Shown: positions 22,904 to 31,307 of the stretch, piece after piece
Position numbering within the stretch: the first letter of the stretch is position 1
How the letters are laid out: the number at the start of each line of letters is the position of its first letter
NCBI GenBank assembly: GCA_035556655.1
Contig: DATMFW010000095.1
Span: 1-39,274, forward strand
Direction: 5' to 3'
DNA: 39,274 bases
From: JBDSKH01 sp035556655
Lineage (GTDB): Bacteria > Actinomycetota > Actinomycetes > Actinomycetales > Microbacteriaceae
Translations under genes and position numbers: made by a program
Notes under the pieces: generated by a model
What the model was told of the DNA's origin: nothing
Seen by the model: the letters and a program-made list of their open reading frames with translations, nothing else
The model's database searches: none

Positions 22904-23296
22904 TCAGCGCAGAACGGGGCTCGCGTCCAGCGCCTTCAGCTGCCGGACGAGTGCGACCTGCCGGTACGAGGCGTCCACCAGCTCGGCGACCTCAGCCCAG
23001 TCCTCGACGCGGTCGAGCTCGAGGGCCAGCCACCCGGAGGGGCCGAAGTACGGCGGCGAGAAGATGCGCGCATCCTGCCGCAGGGCGGGCTCATCGTCGG
23101 GGTCGGGCTTGAACACCATCGACAGCGGAACCGCCATCGAGGACCCCGCGACCGCGAAGATCTTCTTGCCGGCCCGGAAGGTCGGGCGGCCCCAGACGGT
23201 GACCTCGACGGCCTCGGGGTAGCGCAGGCAGATCTCGCGCAACCGCACCACGAGCGGGTGCTGCGGGTCGACGACCTCCGGATGCGGTTCTGCCAT
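22904..23296 (-). CDS. MmcQ/YjbR family protein
   Basis: A 130-residue protein with the CyaY-like MmcQ/YjbR fold signature: LREICLRYPEAVEVTVWGRPTFRAGKKIFAV at the start and FGPSGWLALELD in the middle, ending with YRQVALVRQLKAL. The family binds DNA or is of unknown function. The ATG lies exactly six bases after TACCCT, predicting a leaderless mRNA, and the promoter overlaps that of the divergent ABM gene. Its TGA overlaps the likely -10 of tRNA-Arg. Confidence 0.85.
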   Translation of the reverse strand: MAEPHPEVVDPQHPLVVRLREICLRYPEAVEVTVWGRPTFRAGKKIFAVAGSSMAVPLSMVFKPDPDDEPALRQDARIFSPPYFGPSGWLALELDRVEDWAEVAELVDASYRQVALVRQLKALDASPVLR

Positions 23297-23318
23297 CTGC
23301 CCAGGGTACGGTGGCGCC
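23297..23318. promoter_or_regulatory. 22-bp bidirectional leaderless promoter
   Basis: Two start codons face away from each other only 22 bp apart. AGGGTACGGT (23303-23312) supplies TACCCT for the minus gene and TACGGT for the plus gene, each exactly six bases from its ATG. The two -10 elements share the central TA, so initiation must be mutually exclusive at any moment. Confidence 0.5.
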
Positions 23319-23651
23319 ATGATCGTGCGCGTCTCGGAGGCCCTCGTGAAGCCGGAGCGGCGCGAGGAGTTCATGCGGGTGCTGAAGGACCTGGTGGCCA
23401 CCTTCCCGGACCGCTATCCCGGCCTGGTCAGCCACAGCATCCTCGTCGATCGCGAGGACGATACCCGCGTCGCCTACCAGAGCGTCTGGCTCGACGAGGA
23501 TTCGGTGGCCGGCTTCGCGGGAGAGAACTGGGCGACCGAGCCGGTCACCTTCCCGGGCGAGGCGGAGTTGCTGCAGCAGCCCCTGCGCCTGCGGCATTTC
23601 GACACCGCGGAGCCGGACGACTCGGCCGAGGATTTCGAACCGGAGGAGTGA
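23319..23651 (+). CDS. ABM-domain protein (antibiotic biosynthesis monooxygenase-like)
   Basis: A 110-residue ferredoxin-like dimeric alpha/beta barrel protein. The N-terminal strand MIVRVSEALVKPERREEFMRVL and the later VAYQSVWLDEDSVAGFAG fit the ABM superfamily, which includes quinol monooxygenases and many proteins of unknown role. The last 20 residues are acidic (EPDDSAEDFEPEE) and probably disordered. Start by leaderless promoter TACGGT-N6-ATG. No substrate can be inferred. Confidence 0.75.
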   Translation: MIVRVSEALVKPERREEFMRVLKDLVATFPDRYPGLVSHSILVDREDDTRVAYQSVWLDEDSVAGFAGENWATEPVTFPGEAELLQQPLRLRHFDTAEPDDSAEDFEPEE

Positions 23652-23706
23652 CCGCGCCATTAGGCTCGGGGCACGCCGGATCCACCGGCACCACAAGGAG
23701 AAATCA

Positions 23707-24231
23707 ATGGCTGCTGTCTCCCTCTCCCGTCGCGCAACGGCGGGCATCGTGTTCATCATCGCGGGCGCACTGCTTCTGCTCGCGCTCATCCTGCCGCTGC
23801 TGGGCGTCACCGCCGCCGGCGTCTGGCTGACCCTGCTGGCCTACCTCGGCATCGCCGTGGGGCTGGCGATCCTCGGCTTCGGGGCGATCAACGGCAATGT
23901 CGCCAAGATCATGCTCATCGTCGCCGCCGTCGGCTGGGCGATTCTCGCCCTGGCTCTCCTCATCCCGGCCATCCCGGCGATCCTGGTGCAGATCGCGGCG
24001 ATCGTCGCCGCTGTCGCCGGCCTCATCGCCGCGATCGTGGTCTACGTGGGCAAGGAGATCAAGAACACTCCGGCGCTGCTCTTCATCATCACGATGGTGC
24101 TGGCGCTGCTGGTTCTGCTCGGGTACTTCGGGGTCGCCCTCGGAGACACGCTCGGCCTGATCATCGCCCTGGCCTTCGGCGCCGCGCTCGTGATCACGGG
24201 CGTGCTGCTGCGTCAGAAGGAACGCCGCTGA
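23707..24231 (+). CDS. small integral membrane protein, about six helices
   Basis: A 174-residue, extremely hydrophobic protein rich in Ile, Leu, Ala and Val, with about six membrane helices (roughly 12-33, 36-58, 64-84, 86-110, 122-142, 145-166) and a basic C-terminus (RQKERR). An AAGGAGAAATCA ribosome binding site precedes the ATG. No family signature is recognised; small actinobacterial membrane proteins of this kind are usually uncharacterised. Followed by an intrinsic terminator. Confidence 0.72.
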   Translation: MAAVSLSRRATAGIVFIIAGALLLLALILPLLGVTAAGVWLTLLAYLGIAVGLAILGFGAINGNVAKIMLIVAAVGWAILALALLIPAIPAILVQIAAIVAAVAGLIAAIVVYVGKEIKNTPALLFIITMVLALLVLLGYFGVALGDTLGLIIALAFGAALVITGVLLRQKERR

Positions 24232-24250
24232 TCACGGTCTGAACCGGAGG

Positions 24251-24281
24251 GGGCCTCTCGGCGACAGCCGAGGGGCCCTTT
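24251..24281. terminator. bidirectional intrinsic terminator
   Basis: Arms gggcctctcggc (24251-24262) and gccgaggggccc (24267-24278) pair with one mismatch around gaca and are followed by ttt. It lies between the convergent ends of the membrane-protein gene and the M24 peptidase gene, so it probably ends both transcripts. Confidence 0.75.
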
Positions 24282-24287
24282 CCACGC

Positions 24288-25478
24288 TCACTCCCCGAGA
24301 ACCGGGATCTCCTCCGGGCACGGCACCGAGAGCAACTCGAAGCCGCTCGAGGTGACGACGAGGTTCTCCTCGACCGCGAAGCGTCCGCGGGGTGTGGAGA
24401 TGACCGGCTCGACAGCCAGCACCATGCCCTCCTCGAGCACGGTGTGGTCGAACGGCGCCAGGCTCGGGGCCTCGGTCAGCTGCAGACCGATGCCGTGCCC
24501 GACCCGGCCGGCTCGGTTGACCGGCTGCCCTTCGCTTTCCAGGAACGCGGCGGTGGTCTCGAAGACGTCGGATGCGGCCACCCCGGCGCGGATCGCCCCC
24601 ATCAGGCGGGCGGTCGCCTCACGCGCGAGCGCGTATCCGCGGGCGGCCTCGTCGTCGAGTTCATCGAAGGCGACGGTTCGGGTGATGTCCGACCAGTAGC
24701 CGCCGATCGTCGGGCCGCCGTCCATCCACAGGATCTCGCCGCGCTCGATGCGGCGGTCGGTCGGCGAGGAGTTGATCCAGTCCATGTGCACCGGCGCGGT
24801 GTGCATGCCCAGGTAGTGCGGTCCGTCGGCCCCGCGGGCAGCGGTCTCGGCCAGCCACCGGCGATACGTCCCGATCTCGGTACGGTGCTCCGCGGCCTCC
24901 GCCAGAGCGATGTCGAGCGACTCGTGGTTGACCAGGTTCGAGCGCCGCACGGCCTCGATCTCGCCTGGGCTCTTGCGCATGCGCGCTGCCCAGAGCACCT
25001 CGGAGGCATCGACAACACGCTCCTCGCCCCATGTGGCACGCATGCCGGCCAGCTGGTCGAACGACAGGTTGAGCCGCTGCTCGGCCCCCACCTCCATGGC
25101 CACGGCGGAGGCCGGGCCCGCCAGCCGCGCGACCGTCGCGGTGAGCGCCTCGGCCGCGGAGTTCTCCAGCCCGTCGTAGGGGACCAGTTCGCCCGCCCAC
25201 AGGGTCGAGAAGTAGGGGACGTGCCCGCGCGAGCAGATCAGGGCGTGTTCGCCCTCGGCTCCGAGCACCAGCAGGACGGGACGCGAGCGGATCACATACG
25301 ACGGCGTGGTGATGCCGGTGAAGTAGGCGACGTTGATCGGGTCGGTGAAGGCCGCGGCGCCGATCCCCTGCCGATCCATCGCCGCCCGGGTGCGCTCCCG
25401 GCGCCCGACGTACTCGTCGTCGGCGAACCTCAGGATGGGCTCGACGGCGTGCAGGGGGCTCGGAGCGGTCACGCTCAC
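24288..25478 (-). CDS. M24 family metallopeptidase / creatinase-like hydrolase
   Basis: A 396-residue pita-bread-fold enzyme: N-terminal creatinase-like domain (about 15-165) and C-terminal M24 domain. All five metal ligands of the dinuclear peptidases are visible: Asp253 (WMDGGP), Asp264 (YWSDIT), His328 (GHGIGLQ), Glu357 (AVEPV) and Glu371 (VEENL). It is thus a true metallohydrolase (Xaa-Pro dipeptidase type or an amidinohydrolase relative), not a metal-free creatinase. The GTG at 25478 overlaps the RidA stop. It is the last gene of the long catabolic operon and likely cleaves an amide or dipeptide-like bond in the imported compound. Ectoine hydrolase also belongs to this family, but its usual partner genes are absent. 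Confidence 0.88.
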   Translation of the reverse strand: MSVTAPSPLHAVEPILRFADDEYVGRRERTRAAMDRQGIGAAAFTDPINVAYFTGITTPSYVIRSRPVLLVLGAEGEHALICSRGHVPYFSTLWAGELVPYDGLENSAAEALTATVARLAGPASAVAMEVGAEQRLNLSFDQLAGMRATWGEERVVDASEVLWAARMRKSPGEIEAVRRSNLVNHESLDIALAEAAEHRTEIGTYRRWLAETAARGADGPHYLGMHTAPVHMDWINSSPTDRRIERGEILWMDGGPTIGGYWSDITRTVAFDELDDEAARGYALAREATARLMGAIRAGVAASDVFETTAAFLESEGQPVNRAGRVGHGIGLQLTEAPSLAPFDHTVLEEGMVLAVEPVISTPRGRFAVEENLVVTSSGFELLSVPCPEEIPVLGE

Positions 25479-25867
25479 TGCTCCTTCTTCCAGGCGGTCG
25501 CGTCGATCTCGACGAGGAACTCCGGCCGCGAGAGCGGTCCGATCTGCACCGTGGCGCGGGCCGGACGGTGCTCGCCGAACGCCCGAGCGTAGGCGGCGTT
25601 CATGCCATCGCTCAGGGTGATGTCGGTCAGGTAGACCGTGGTCTTCACCACGTCGGACAGGCTCGCCCCGGCCGCGGCGAGGATCTCGGCCATGTTCGCC
25701 AGCACGCGCTCGGTCTGCTCCTCGATGCCGTCGCCGACGCTCTCGCCGGTCTGCAGATCGAAAGGCACGCACCCGGAGACGAAGATGAACGGCGGCACGA
25801 CGAATGCCGGCGCATACGGGGGGACGGGCGGGCGGGCGCCCGGAACGTACAGCGGGCCGGCGGTCAT
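25475..25867 (-). CDS. RidA/YjgF family enamine deaminase
   Basis: A 130-residue trimeric RidA-fold protein. The active-site arginine is in HRPARATVQIG and the C-terminal acidic block is VEIDATAWK. The early FIFVSGCVPFD corresponds to the family strand usually reading S-G-x-x-P. RidA proteins hydrolyse reactive enamines/imines such as 2-aminoacrylate released by PLP enzymes. In this operon a threonine-synthase-like PLP enzyme could be the source. Start ATG at 25867 overlaps the upstream amidohydrolase stop by 4 bp; the end overlaps the M24 gene. Confidence 0.88.
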   Translation of the reverse strand: MTAGPLYVPGARPPVPPYAPAFVVPPFIFVSGCVPFDLQTGESVGDGIEEQTERVLANMAEILAAAGASLSDVVKTTVYLTDITLSDGMNAAYARAFGEHRPARATVQIGPLSRPEFLVEIDATAWKKEQ

Positions 25868-27084
25868 CGTGCGGCTTCCTCTCCTGCGACGGGCACCCCG
25901 TCGCGCCAGGCGCCGCGGCTGCGGCGCAGACCATCGGCCACCCGGGTGAGGTCGCCGTCGAACAGCGCGAGATCGGCGGGCAGCCCCGCGGCGACCAGGC
26001 CGCGCGCACCCTCTCCGTCGATCGCGGCCGACGGGACGGAGGTGGCGCGCTGCACCACCTCTTCCACCCGCACCCCGGCCGCCACCACATCGGCGAGCCG
26101 ACCGGGAAACAGCCCGAGCTTGCGGCCGAACTCGTCGCTGCTGAAGAACAGCCGCGCGCCGCGCGCGCGCAGGTCGGCGTGCAACTGCCAGCGGTTGCGC
26201 GGGCTGCCCGCCGGAGCCGACGCGATGAAGACGTCGCCGTCGCGCACCGTGTAGTCGGCGAAGCTGTTCGGCAGATCGAGATCGATGAATGTGCCCTGCG
26301 CGACGATGCGGTCGGCGACCTCGGGGTCGTAGTCGATGGTGCCCATCTCGGCGCCCAGCCAGTTGCAGTGCGCCAGGGTGTCGACCCCGGCATCCACACA
26401 CATGCGGATCGCCGTGGTGCAGGTCGCGTGCGCGACGACGTGCAGCCCGAGGCCGTGCGCCTCGTCGACGAGCGCAGCGACCTCGGCGGCCGTGTACTGC
26501 GGTGCGCGCCGGTTGGTGTGCGGGTCCATGTCTCCACCCGCGGCCATCAGCTTGATGTGATGCACCCCGGCGGCGTGCAGCTCGCGCACCCGGGCACGCA
26601 GCCCGGCCTCGTCGTCGGCGGTCACCCCGATGAAGTCGGCGTGCCCCTCGGTCGTGGTGATCGCCGGGCCGCCGGCGCGCAGGCGTGCGGCGCCGAGGGA
26701 CGGGTCGGCGACCTCACCCGCGACCGCGACGGCGTCGAAGGTCGGGCTGCCGACATCGCGCACGGTCGTCACCCCGGCGGCGGCAGCGGCCTGGAGGGAG
26801 GCGAGGCACCAGGCTCGAAGCCCCTCGGGGCTCGTGCGACTCGCCTCCCACTCGGCCGGGTCGTCGTCGGTGGAGTAGCCGGGGTGCGCGTGAGCGTCGA
26901 CGAGGCCGGGGGTCAGCGTGGCGTTCCGGGCGTCGAGCACCTCGGCGCCTTCGACACGGTACGTGTCGCCGATCGGCTCGATTCCGGCGATGATGCCGTC
27001 GCGCACCACGACGGCGACGTCGTGCGAGGCGAGCGCCCCGGTGCCGTCGATCAGCGTGCCGCACTCGATGGCCAGCGTGCTCAT
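25864..27084 (-). CDS. amidohydrolase (imidazolonepropionase-like / Xaa-Pro dipeptidase-like)
   Basis: A 406-residue metal-dependent amidohydrolase with flanking beta domain and TIM barrel. Metal ligands in order: His65 and His67 (DAHAHPG), Lys178 (HHIKLMA), His219 (VVAHATC), His239 (TLAHCN) and Asp317 (FFSSDEFG), the pattern of binuclear subtype I enzymes with a carboxylated lysine. Close relatives hydrolyse N-acyl amino acids, Xaa-Pro/Xaa-Arg dipeptides or cyclic amides. The gene is coupled by 4-bp overlaps to the Gfo/Idh/MocA gene upstream and RidA downstream, so it probably attacks an amide in the substrate of this locus. Confidence 0.88.
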   Translation of the reverse strand: MSTLAIECGTLIDGTGALASHDVAVVVRDGIIAGIEPIGDTYRVEGAEVLDARNATLTPGLVDAHAHPGYSTDDDPAEWEASRTSPEGLRAWCLASLQAAAAAGVTTVRDVGSPTFDAVAVAGEVADPSLGAARLRAGGPAITTTEGHADFIGVTADDEAGLRARVRELHAAGVHHIKLMAAGGDMDPHTNRRAPQYTAAEVAALVDEAHGLGLHVVAHATCTTAIRMCVDAGVDTLAHCNWLGAEMGTIDYDPEVADRIVAQGTFIDLDLPNSFADYTVRDGDVFIASAPAGSPRNRWQLHADLRARGARLFFSSDEFGRKLGLFPGRLADVVAAGVRVEEVVQRATSVPSAAIDGEGARGLVAAGLPADLALFDGDLTRVADGLRRSRGAWRDGVPVAGEEAAR

Positions 27085-28142
27085 GTCCCCCCTCGGGATC
27101 TCCGGGTGCGCGCATCCCGCTCGACGTCGGCCAGCACGCGCATCACCGCTGCCGCGTCATGGAAGTCGGCGAACTCGCCGCGGTGACCGGGATCGCGGAT
27201 CGCGGCCGCCACATCCGCGAGAAACCGCGCGACCGGCTGGGTATAGGTGTCGCCCGCCCAGCCCATCAGCGACGGTTCGGTCTCGGGCTCGTCGAAGATC
27301 TCCTCAGCGCCGTCGCGCCGGGTTCCGATCAACCGCGTGTCGTCGTCGAGGATGAGGCTGCCGGCGTCGCCGTGCACCTCGATGCGCCGGCCGCGGGCGC
27401 GCGCCAGGTTGGTGAGGACGACGTTGACGAGCAGGCCGCCCTCGGTCTCGAGGATGAACGCGGCGCCGTCGTCGGCCGTGGCCTCGCGGCGAGCGCCGTC
27501 GGGGTCGGTGCGCAGCGCGTCGACGACGCGGGTCGCGCCGCGTGCCGAGCGCACCTCGCCGAACAGCCACCGGATGAGGTCGACGGCGTGCGAGCCGTAT
27601 TCGCGGAGCACCCCTCCGCCGTTCTCGGCGGAGGCCAGCCAGGTCCAGCCGCGCTCGTGCAGCTCGGGGGCCGCGATCTCGAACAGCGCGAACCGCGGCG
27701 TTCCGACGTACCCGTCGCGCAGCAGCTCGCGCAGCCGGCGGCGCACCGGGTTGTAGCGCTGCTGCAGGTCGACCGCGGCGACCCGGCCCGTGGAATCGGC
27801 GGCCGCGACCATGCGCCTGGCTTCGGCGGCAGTCAGCGCGAGGGGCTTCTCGCACACCACGTGGGCTCCGGCCCGCAGCGCGGTGACGGCCGGGCCGGCG
27901 TGGAATGCGGGTGGCGTCGCGATCGCGACGACATCGAGTCCGAGCAGGGAGGGGTCGGCGAGATACTGCTCGCCGACGCGCAGATCGGATGCGGGGGCCG
28001 CATCGATCAGCTCGTTCACCTTGCGCGGGTCGGGGTCGTACACCGCCGCGAGGGTCCAGTCCGCACTGCGGCGGAAGGCGGCAGCCATCACCGACCCCAT
28101 CACCCCGAGGCCGAGGATGCCGATGCGCAACGGTGCGCTCAC
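27081..28142 (-). CDS. Gfo/Idh/MocA family oxidoreductase
   Basis: A 353-residue NAD(P)-dependent dehydrogenase. N-terminal Rossmann motif GILGLGVMGSVM (about 8-19), the family EKP motif in VVCEKPLALT, and GGGVLREYGSHAVDLIRWL in the C-terminal alpha/beta domain carrying the catalytic His. Such enzymes oxidise or reduce sugars, inositols, amino-sugars or opine-like compounds. It follows the second permease gene with a GTGA overlap and precedes the amidohydrolase. In this context it may oxidise a hydroxyl or amine of the imported compound. Confidence 0.88.
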   Translation of the reverse strand: MSAPLRIGILGLGVMGSVMAAAFRRSADWTLAAVYDPDPRKVNELIDAAPASDLRVGEQYLADPSLLGLDVVAIATPPAFHAGPAVTALRAGAHVVCEKPLALTAAEARRMVAAADSTGRVAAVDLQQRYNPVRRRLRELLRDGYVGTPRFALFEIAAPELHERGWTWLASAENGGGVLREYGSHAVDLIRWLFGEVRSARGATRVVDALRTDPDGARREATADDGAAFILETEGGLLVNVVLTNLARARGRRIEVHGDAGSLILDDDTRLIGTRRDGAEEIFDEPETEPSLMGWAGDTYTQPVARFLADVAAAIRDPGHRGEFADFHDAAAVMRVLADVERDARTRRSRGGT

Positions 28143-28858
28143 TTGCGCGGTCCCCAGGTCAGGCCGCCGAGCAGCCGCGGCACGCTGCGTGCGACCTTCG
28201 CCTGCCCGCGGTCCATCCGGCGCTCCAGGCGCCGCAGCAGCGCGACGACCGGCAGGCCGAGCGCCAGGTACCCGACGGCGACGAGGGCGAACAACTCGAC
28301 GTAGCGGAAGTTGAGCGCGGCGATCGCTTTCGCAGCGCCGAACAGTTCGGGCACGGCGATGAAGGAGAACAGCGAGGTGTCTTTGAAGATCGACACCAGG
28401 TAGCTCGTCCAGATCGGCAGCACGTTGCGGATCGCCTGCGGCAGGATCACCCGGAACCAGGTGCGCGCCGGGCTGAGCCCGAGCACCTGGGCGGCCTCGC
28501 GCTGACCGGGTTCCACGGCGAGGATGCCCGCCCGGAACACCTCGGCGAGGTACGGGCAGTACGCGAACGAGATCGCCAGCACACCGGCCACCATGGCCGG
28601 CAGCACGACACCGAACTGGGGCAGAACGTAGTACCAGGCGAATAGCTGGACGAGGACCGGGATCGCGCGGCCGACGTGGATGTAGGCGTCGATCACCTTG
28701 CGGAACCAGCCGCGCTCGGGAGTGATGACGGCGAGGCCGATGCCGAGCAGCGAGGCCAGGACGGCGATCGCGACCGCGAGCCCGATGGTGGTGAGGATCG
28801 CGCTGCCGAGGATCGGCAGATACCCCTGCAGGCGCTCGAGGAACCCGTCGTCGATCAT
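28139..28858 (-). CDS. ABC transporter permease, polar amino acid type
   Basis: A 239-residue inner-membrane permease of the HisM/GlnP type. Hydrophobic helices flank the cytoplasmic EAA loop ...AVEPGQREAAQVLGLSPARTWFRVILPQAIRNVLP, which docks to the ATPase. It overlaps the first permease by 4 bp at its start and the Gfo/Idh/MocA gene at its end. The basic C-terminal tail (RRLERRMDRGQAKVARS) is typical for cytosolic anchoring. Confidence 0.93.
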   Translation of the reverse strand: MIDDGFLERLQGYLPILGSAILTTIGLAVAIAVLASLLGIGLAVITPERGWFRKVIDAYIHVGRAIPVLVQLFAWYYVLPQFGVVLPAMVAGVLAISFAYCPYLAEVFRAGILAVEPGQREAAQVLGLSPARTWFRVILPQAIRNVLPIWTSYLVSIFKDTSLFSFIAVPELFGAAKAIAALNFRYVELFALVAVGYLALGLPVVALLRRLERRMDRGQAKVARSVPRLLGGLTWGPRK

Positions 28859-29490
28859 GCGATCCTCCAGCGGCGCTCGAGCCGCCGCAGCAGCATGGTG
28901 GTGGGGATGCAGGTGATGCAGAAGAACAGCGCCACGATGCCGAGCGGCAGTATCGACGTGCCCGGATTCGCGCGGATGTAGCTCAGCGCGTTGAACAGGA
29001 TGTCGGGCAGGGCCACGAGAGCGACGACGGGGGTGCTGCGGAACGCCTCGATGAGGGTGTTGGCGGTCGGCGGGAACGCGACCCGGATCGCCACCGGAAG
29101 GGTGATGCGCCGCAGGCGCACGCCGCCGCGCAGCCCGAGGACGGTCGCGGCCTCCATGATGCCGGTGGCGATGGTGCCGTGCGCGGCGCGGAAGACCTCC
29201 GAGAGGTAGGCGCCGAAGTGCAGGGCGAAGGTGAGCACGGCGGCCGGCCAGGCGTCGAGTGCGATGCCGAACATCGGCAGCACATAGAACACGAAGAACA
29301 GGTGCAGCAGCAGCGGGGTGGTCCGTACCAGCTCGACGTAGGCGATGATGATCGGCGCCAGGATCGGGATGCGGGTGATGCGGATCCCCGCCGCGACCAG
29401 CGCGACCAGGATCGCCAGCGGGAAGGCGATGGCGATCAGCTGGACGTTGACCAGCCCCGCTGCGAAGAGCGAGGCGACCAGATCTGGCAC
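28855..29490 (-). CDS. ABC transporter permease, polar amino acid type
   Basis: A 211-residue permease paralogous to the downstream one, with about five helices and an EAA loop HGTIATGIMEAATVLGLRGGVRLRRITLPVAIRVAFP. Starts at GTG 29490 and follows the binding-protein gene after 69 bp. The two different permease subunits imply a heterodimeric channel, as in histidine or glutamine uptake systems. Confidence 0.92.
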   Translation of the reverse strand: MPDLVASLFAAGLVNVQLIAIAFPLAILVALVAAGIRITRIPILAPIIIAYVELVRTTPLLLHLFFVFYVLPMFGIALDAWPAAVLTFALHFGAYLSEVFRAAHGTIATGIMEAATVLGLRGGVRLRRITLPVAIRVAFPPTANTLIEAFRSTPVVALVALPDILFNALSYIRANPGTSILPLGIVALFFCITCIPTTMLLRRLERRWRIA

Positions 29491-29559
29491 GCGGGGTGTG
29501 TCCTCTCAGGCAGGTCCGGGCCGACCTTCTCGGCCGACCCGGACCAGTCGGGGTGGGTT

Positions 29560-30393
29560 TTACGGGCGACCCGGCTCGGCCGGGCCGATCGTCGACGAGT
29601 CGAATCCGTACTCATCGAGGAGTCCGGCGAGGGTGCCGTCCTCCTTCGCCCCGGAGACGCAGTCGTTCACGGCATCGCGCAGGGCTTCCTTGCCCTTGGC
29701 GAAGTACCATCCCGGTGCCGAGAGGCTGATGCCCTCATAGTCCCACGGAGCCGCCACCTCGAACCCGTCACCCGGGTTCTTGGCCACGTAGTCGCTCAGC
29801 GAGAGCTCGGCGGTCGCGGCCATCGTGATGCGGCCGGCCTTCATGTCGGCGACCATGGCGTCGAAGTTGGGGTAGAGGCTCAGCTTGACGCCGAGCTCTT
29901 CGATCGCCGCCTGGTAGCTGCCGCCGGAGATGATGCCGAGGGTCTTGCCCGATGCGGCGACATCCGACCAGCTGTGGATGTCGTCCGGGTTGCCTTCCAG
30001 CACCATGACCTTCGAGCCGTACGCGTACAGCTGCTGGGTGGTGATGCCGACCTGCAGGCGCTCCTCGGTGATCGACATGCCGGCGACGACGACGTCCCAG
30101 CGGTTCGATCCGAGTCCGGGCAGCAGGCCGTCCCAGTCCGTCGTCGAGACCTCGACGTTGTCGATGCCCAGCTCTTCGGCGCAGTACTCGATCAGGTCGC
30201 CTTCGGCGCCTTTGAGCTCATCGCCTTCGAGGTAGGACCACGGGACCTCGTTGGCGATGGCGACCCGGAGGCCGTCCGCCTTGTACGAGGCCAGCGGGTC
30301 GTCGGAGTCGGAAGGGGCAGGGGTGGAACACGCCGTCAGGAGGAGCCCGGCGGCGGTGAGGGCGATCAGGGATCGCGTGAGGGGTGCAGTCAT
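29560..30393 (-). CDS. ABC transporter substrate-binding lipoprotein (SBP_bac_3)
   Basis: A 277-residue extracytoplasmic binding protein. A lipoprotein signal runs to LLLTAC (Cys22), followed by a Ser/Asp-rich linker. The mature part shows the family-3 amino-acid-binding pattern: VAIANEVPWSYLEGDELKGAEGDLIEY, then GLGSNRWDVVVAGMSITEERLQ and AKGKEALRDAVND near the C-terminus. The usual basic carboxylate-binding residues are not all obvious, so the ligand may not be a standard amino acid. ATG at 30393 has AAAGGA ahead. It has its own promoter with a GntR-type operator upstream. Confidence 0.92.
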   Translation of the reverse strand: MTAPLTRSLIALTAAGLLLTACSTPAPSDSDDPLASYKADGLRVAIANEVPWSYLEGDELKGAEGDLIEYCAEELGIDNVEVSTTDWDGLLPGLGSNRWDVVVAGMSITEERLQVGITTQQLYAYGSKVMVLEGNPDDIHSWSDVAASGKTLGIISGGSYQAAIEELGVKLSLYPNFDAMVADMKAGRITMAATAELSLSDYVAKNPGDGFEVAAPWDYEGISLSAPGWYFAKGKEALRDAVNDCVSGAKEDGTLAGLLDEYGFDSSTIGPAEPGRP

Positions 30394-30412
30394 GCGGTGT
30401 CCTTTCGGAAAA

Positions 30413-30459
30413 ATGCTGCGTGTAGCATGTACAATGCTGGTACCGGTGGAGATTGTCAA
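30413..30459 (-). promoter_or_regulatory. promoter and operator of the transporter genes
   Basis: On the minus strand a perfect TTGACA (30459 to 30454) overlaps the stop codon of the FAH gene. Downstream lie AGCAT-gtaca-ATGCT (30424-30438) and a third half-site at 30413-30417, forming ATGCT-N6-AGCAT-N5-ATGCT. The same AGCAT-N5-ATGCT spacing occurs upstream of the GntR gene. A bound repressor would cover the -10 region. Confidence 0.55.
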
Positions 30460-31307
30460 GAGCGGCTCGCCACGACGCGATTGCGGATGGCCCCCAGGCC
30501 CTCGATCTCGAGTTCGACGACATCGCCGGGCTCCAGATACGGCACCTCGTCATGCCCGTACGACACCCCCGCCGGGGTCCCGGTGCTGATGATGTCGCCC
30601 GGGTTCAGGCGGGCCTGATGGCTGAGATGCCAGACCAGGAACCGCGGGGGGAACGACATGTCCGCCGTCGTCCCGTCCTGCCGCAGCACCGCGTTCACCC
30701 GGGTGCGCAGCCGCAGCGCGTCGACATCGACGATCTCGTCCGGTGTGACCAGCGCCGGCCCCAGCGGATTGAACGTCGGGGTCACTTTGCTGCGATCCCA
30801 GCCGGTCGGCGGATCGATCTGCCAGTCGCGGATCGAGACATCGTGGCTGATGGTGTAACCGGCGATGACGGAATCGGCGTCGTCCGGGCTCGCCAGCCGC
30901 TCGGCCGTCGCCCCGATCACGATCGCCAGTTCGACCTCCCAGTCGAGGGTGTCCTGCCCCGGCGGGCGGACCACCTCGTCCTCGGGACCCACGAGCGTCT
31001 CGGTGGACTTCAGGAAGTAGATCGGCTGCTCGGGGATCGGAAGCGAAGTCTCACGCGCGTGATCGGTGAAGTTCAGCCCGACCGAGATCAGCTTGCCCGG
31101 GCGCGGCACCGGAACCCCGCGGCGCAGCTTCCCCGTGCCGGGCGGTGCGGGCGCGAGACGCCCCGACGCCAGCAGGTCCACGAGCTCGCGCGCGCCCTCG
31201 GGCGAGATCGCCTGCATCGGGTCGCGGTCGCCGATCTCGAAGAACTCGTCGCCCCGGCGTACCACGAGCCGCTCCTGCCCTGGATCGCCGCGTCGTTCGA
31301 AGATCAT
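30456..31307 (-). CDS. fumarylacetoacetate hydrolase family protein
   Basis: A 283-residue enzyme of the FAH fold. After a small N-terminal domain, the catalytic core shows KLISVGLNFTDHARE, the metal-binding LDWEVELAIV (Glu124, Glu126), YTISHDVSIRDWQ (Asp156) and TPAGV near the end. Family members hydrolyse or decarboxylate beta-diketo or 2-keto acids (acylpyruvases, oxaloacetate decarboxylases, hydratases). Start ATG overlaps the PLP-enzyme stop (ATGA). It probably handles a keto acid late in the pathway. Confidence 0.9.
   Translation of the reverse strand: MIFERRGDPGQERLVVRRGDEFFEIGDRDPMQAISPEGARELVDLLASGRLAPAPPGTGKLRRGVPVPRPGKLISVGLNFTDHARETSLPIPEQPIYFLKSTETLVGPEDEVVRPPGQDTLDWEVELAIVIGATAERLASPDDADSVIAGYTISHDVSIRDWQIDPPTGWDRSKVTPTFNPLGPALVTPDEIVDVDALRLRTRVNAVLRQDGTTADMSFPPRFLVWHLSHQARLNPGDIISTGTPAGVSYGHDEVPYLEPGDVVELEIEGLGAIRNRVVASRS

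Noticed and set aside
24288..25478. Ectoine hydrolase (DoeA/EutD) assignment for the M24 gene
   Set aside because: The family is right, but the usual ectoine partners (deacetylase, cyclodeaminase, MocR regulator) are absent and no specific residues support it.
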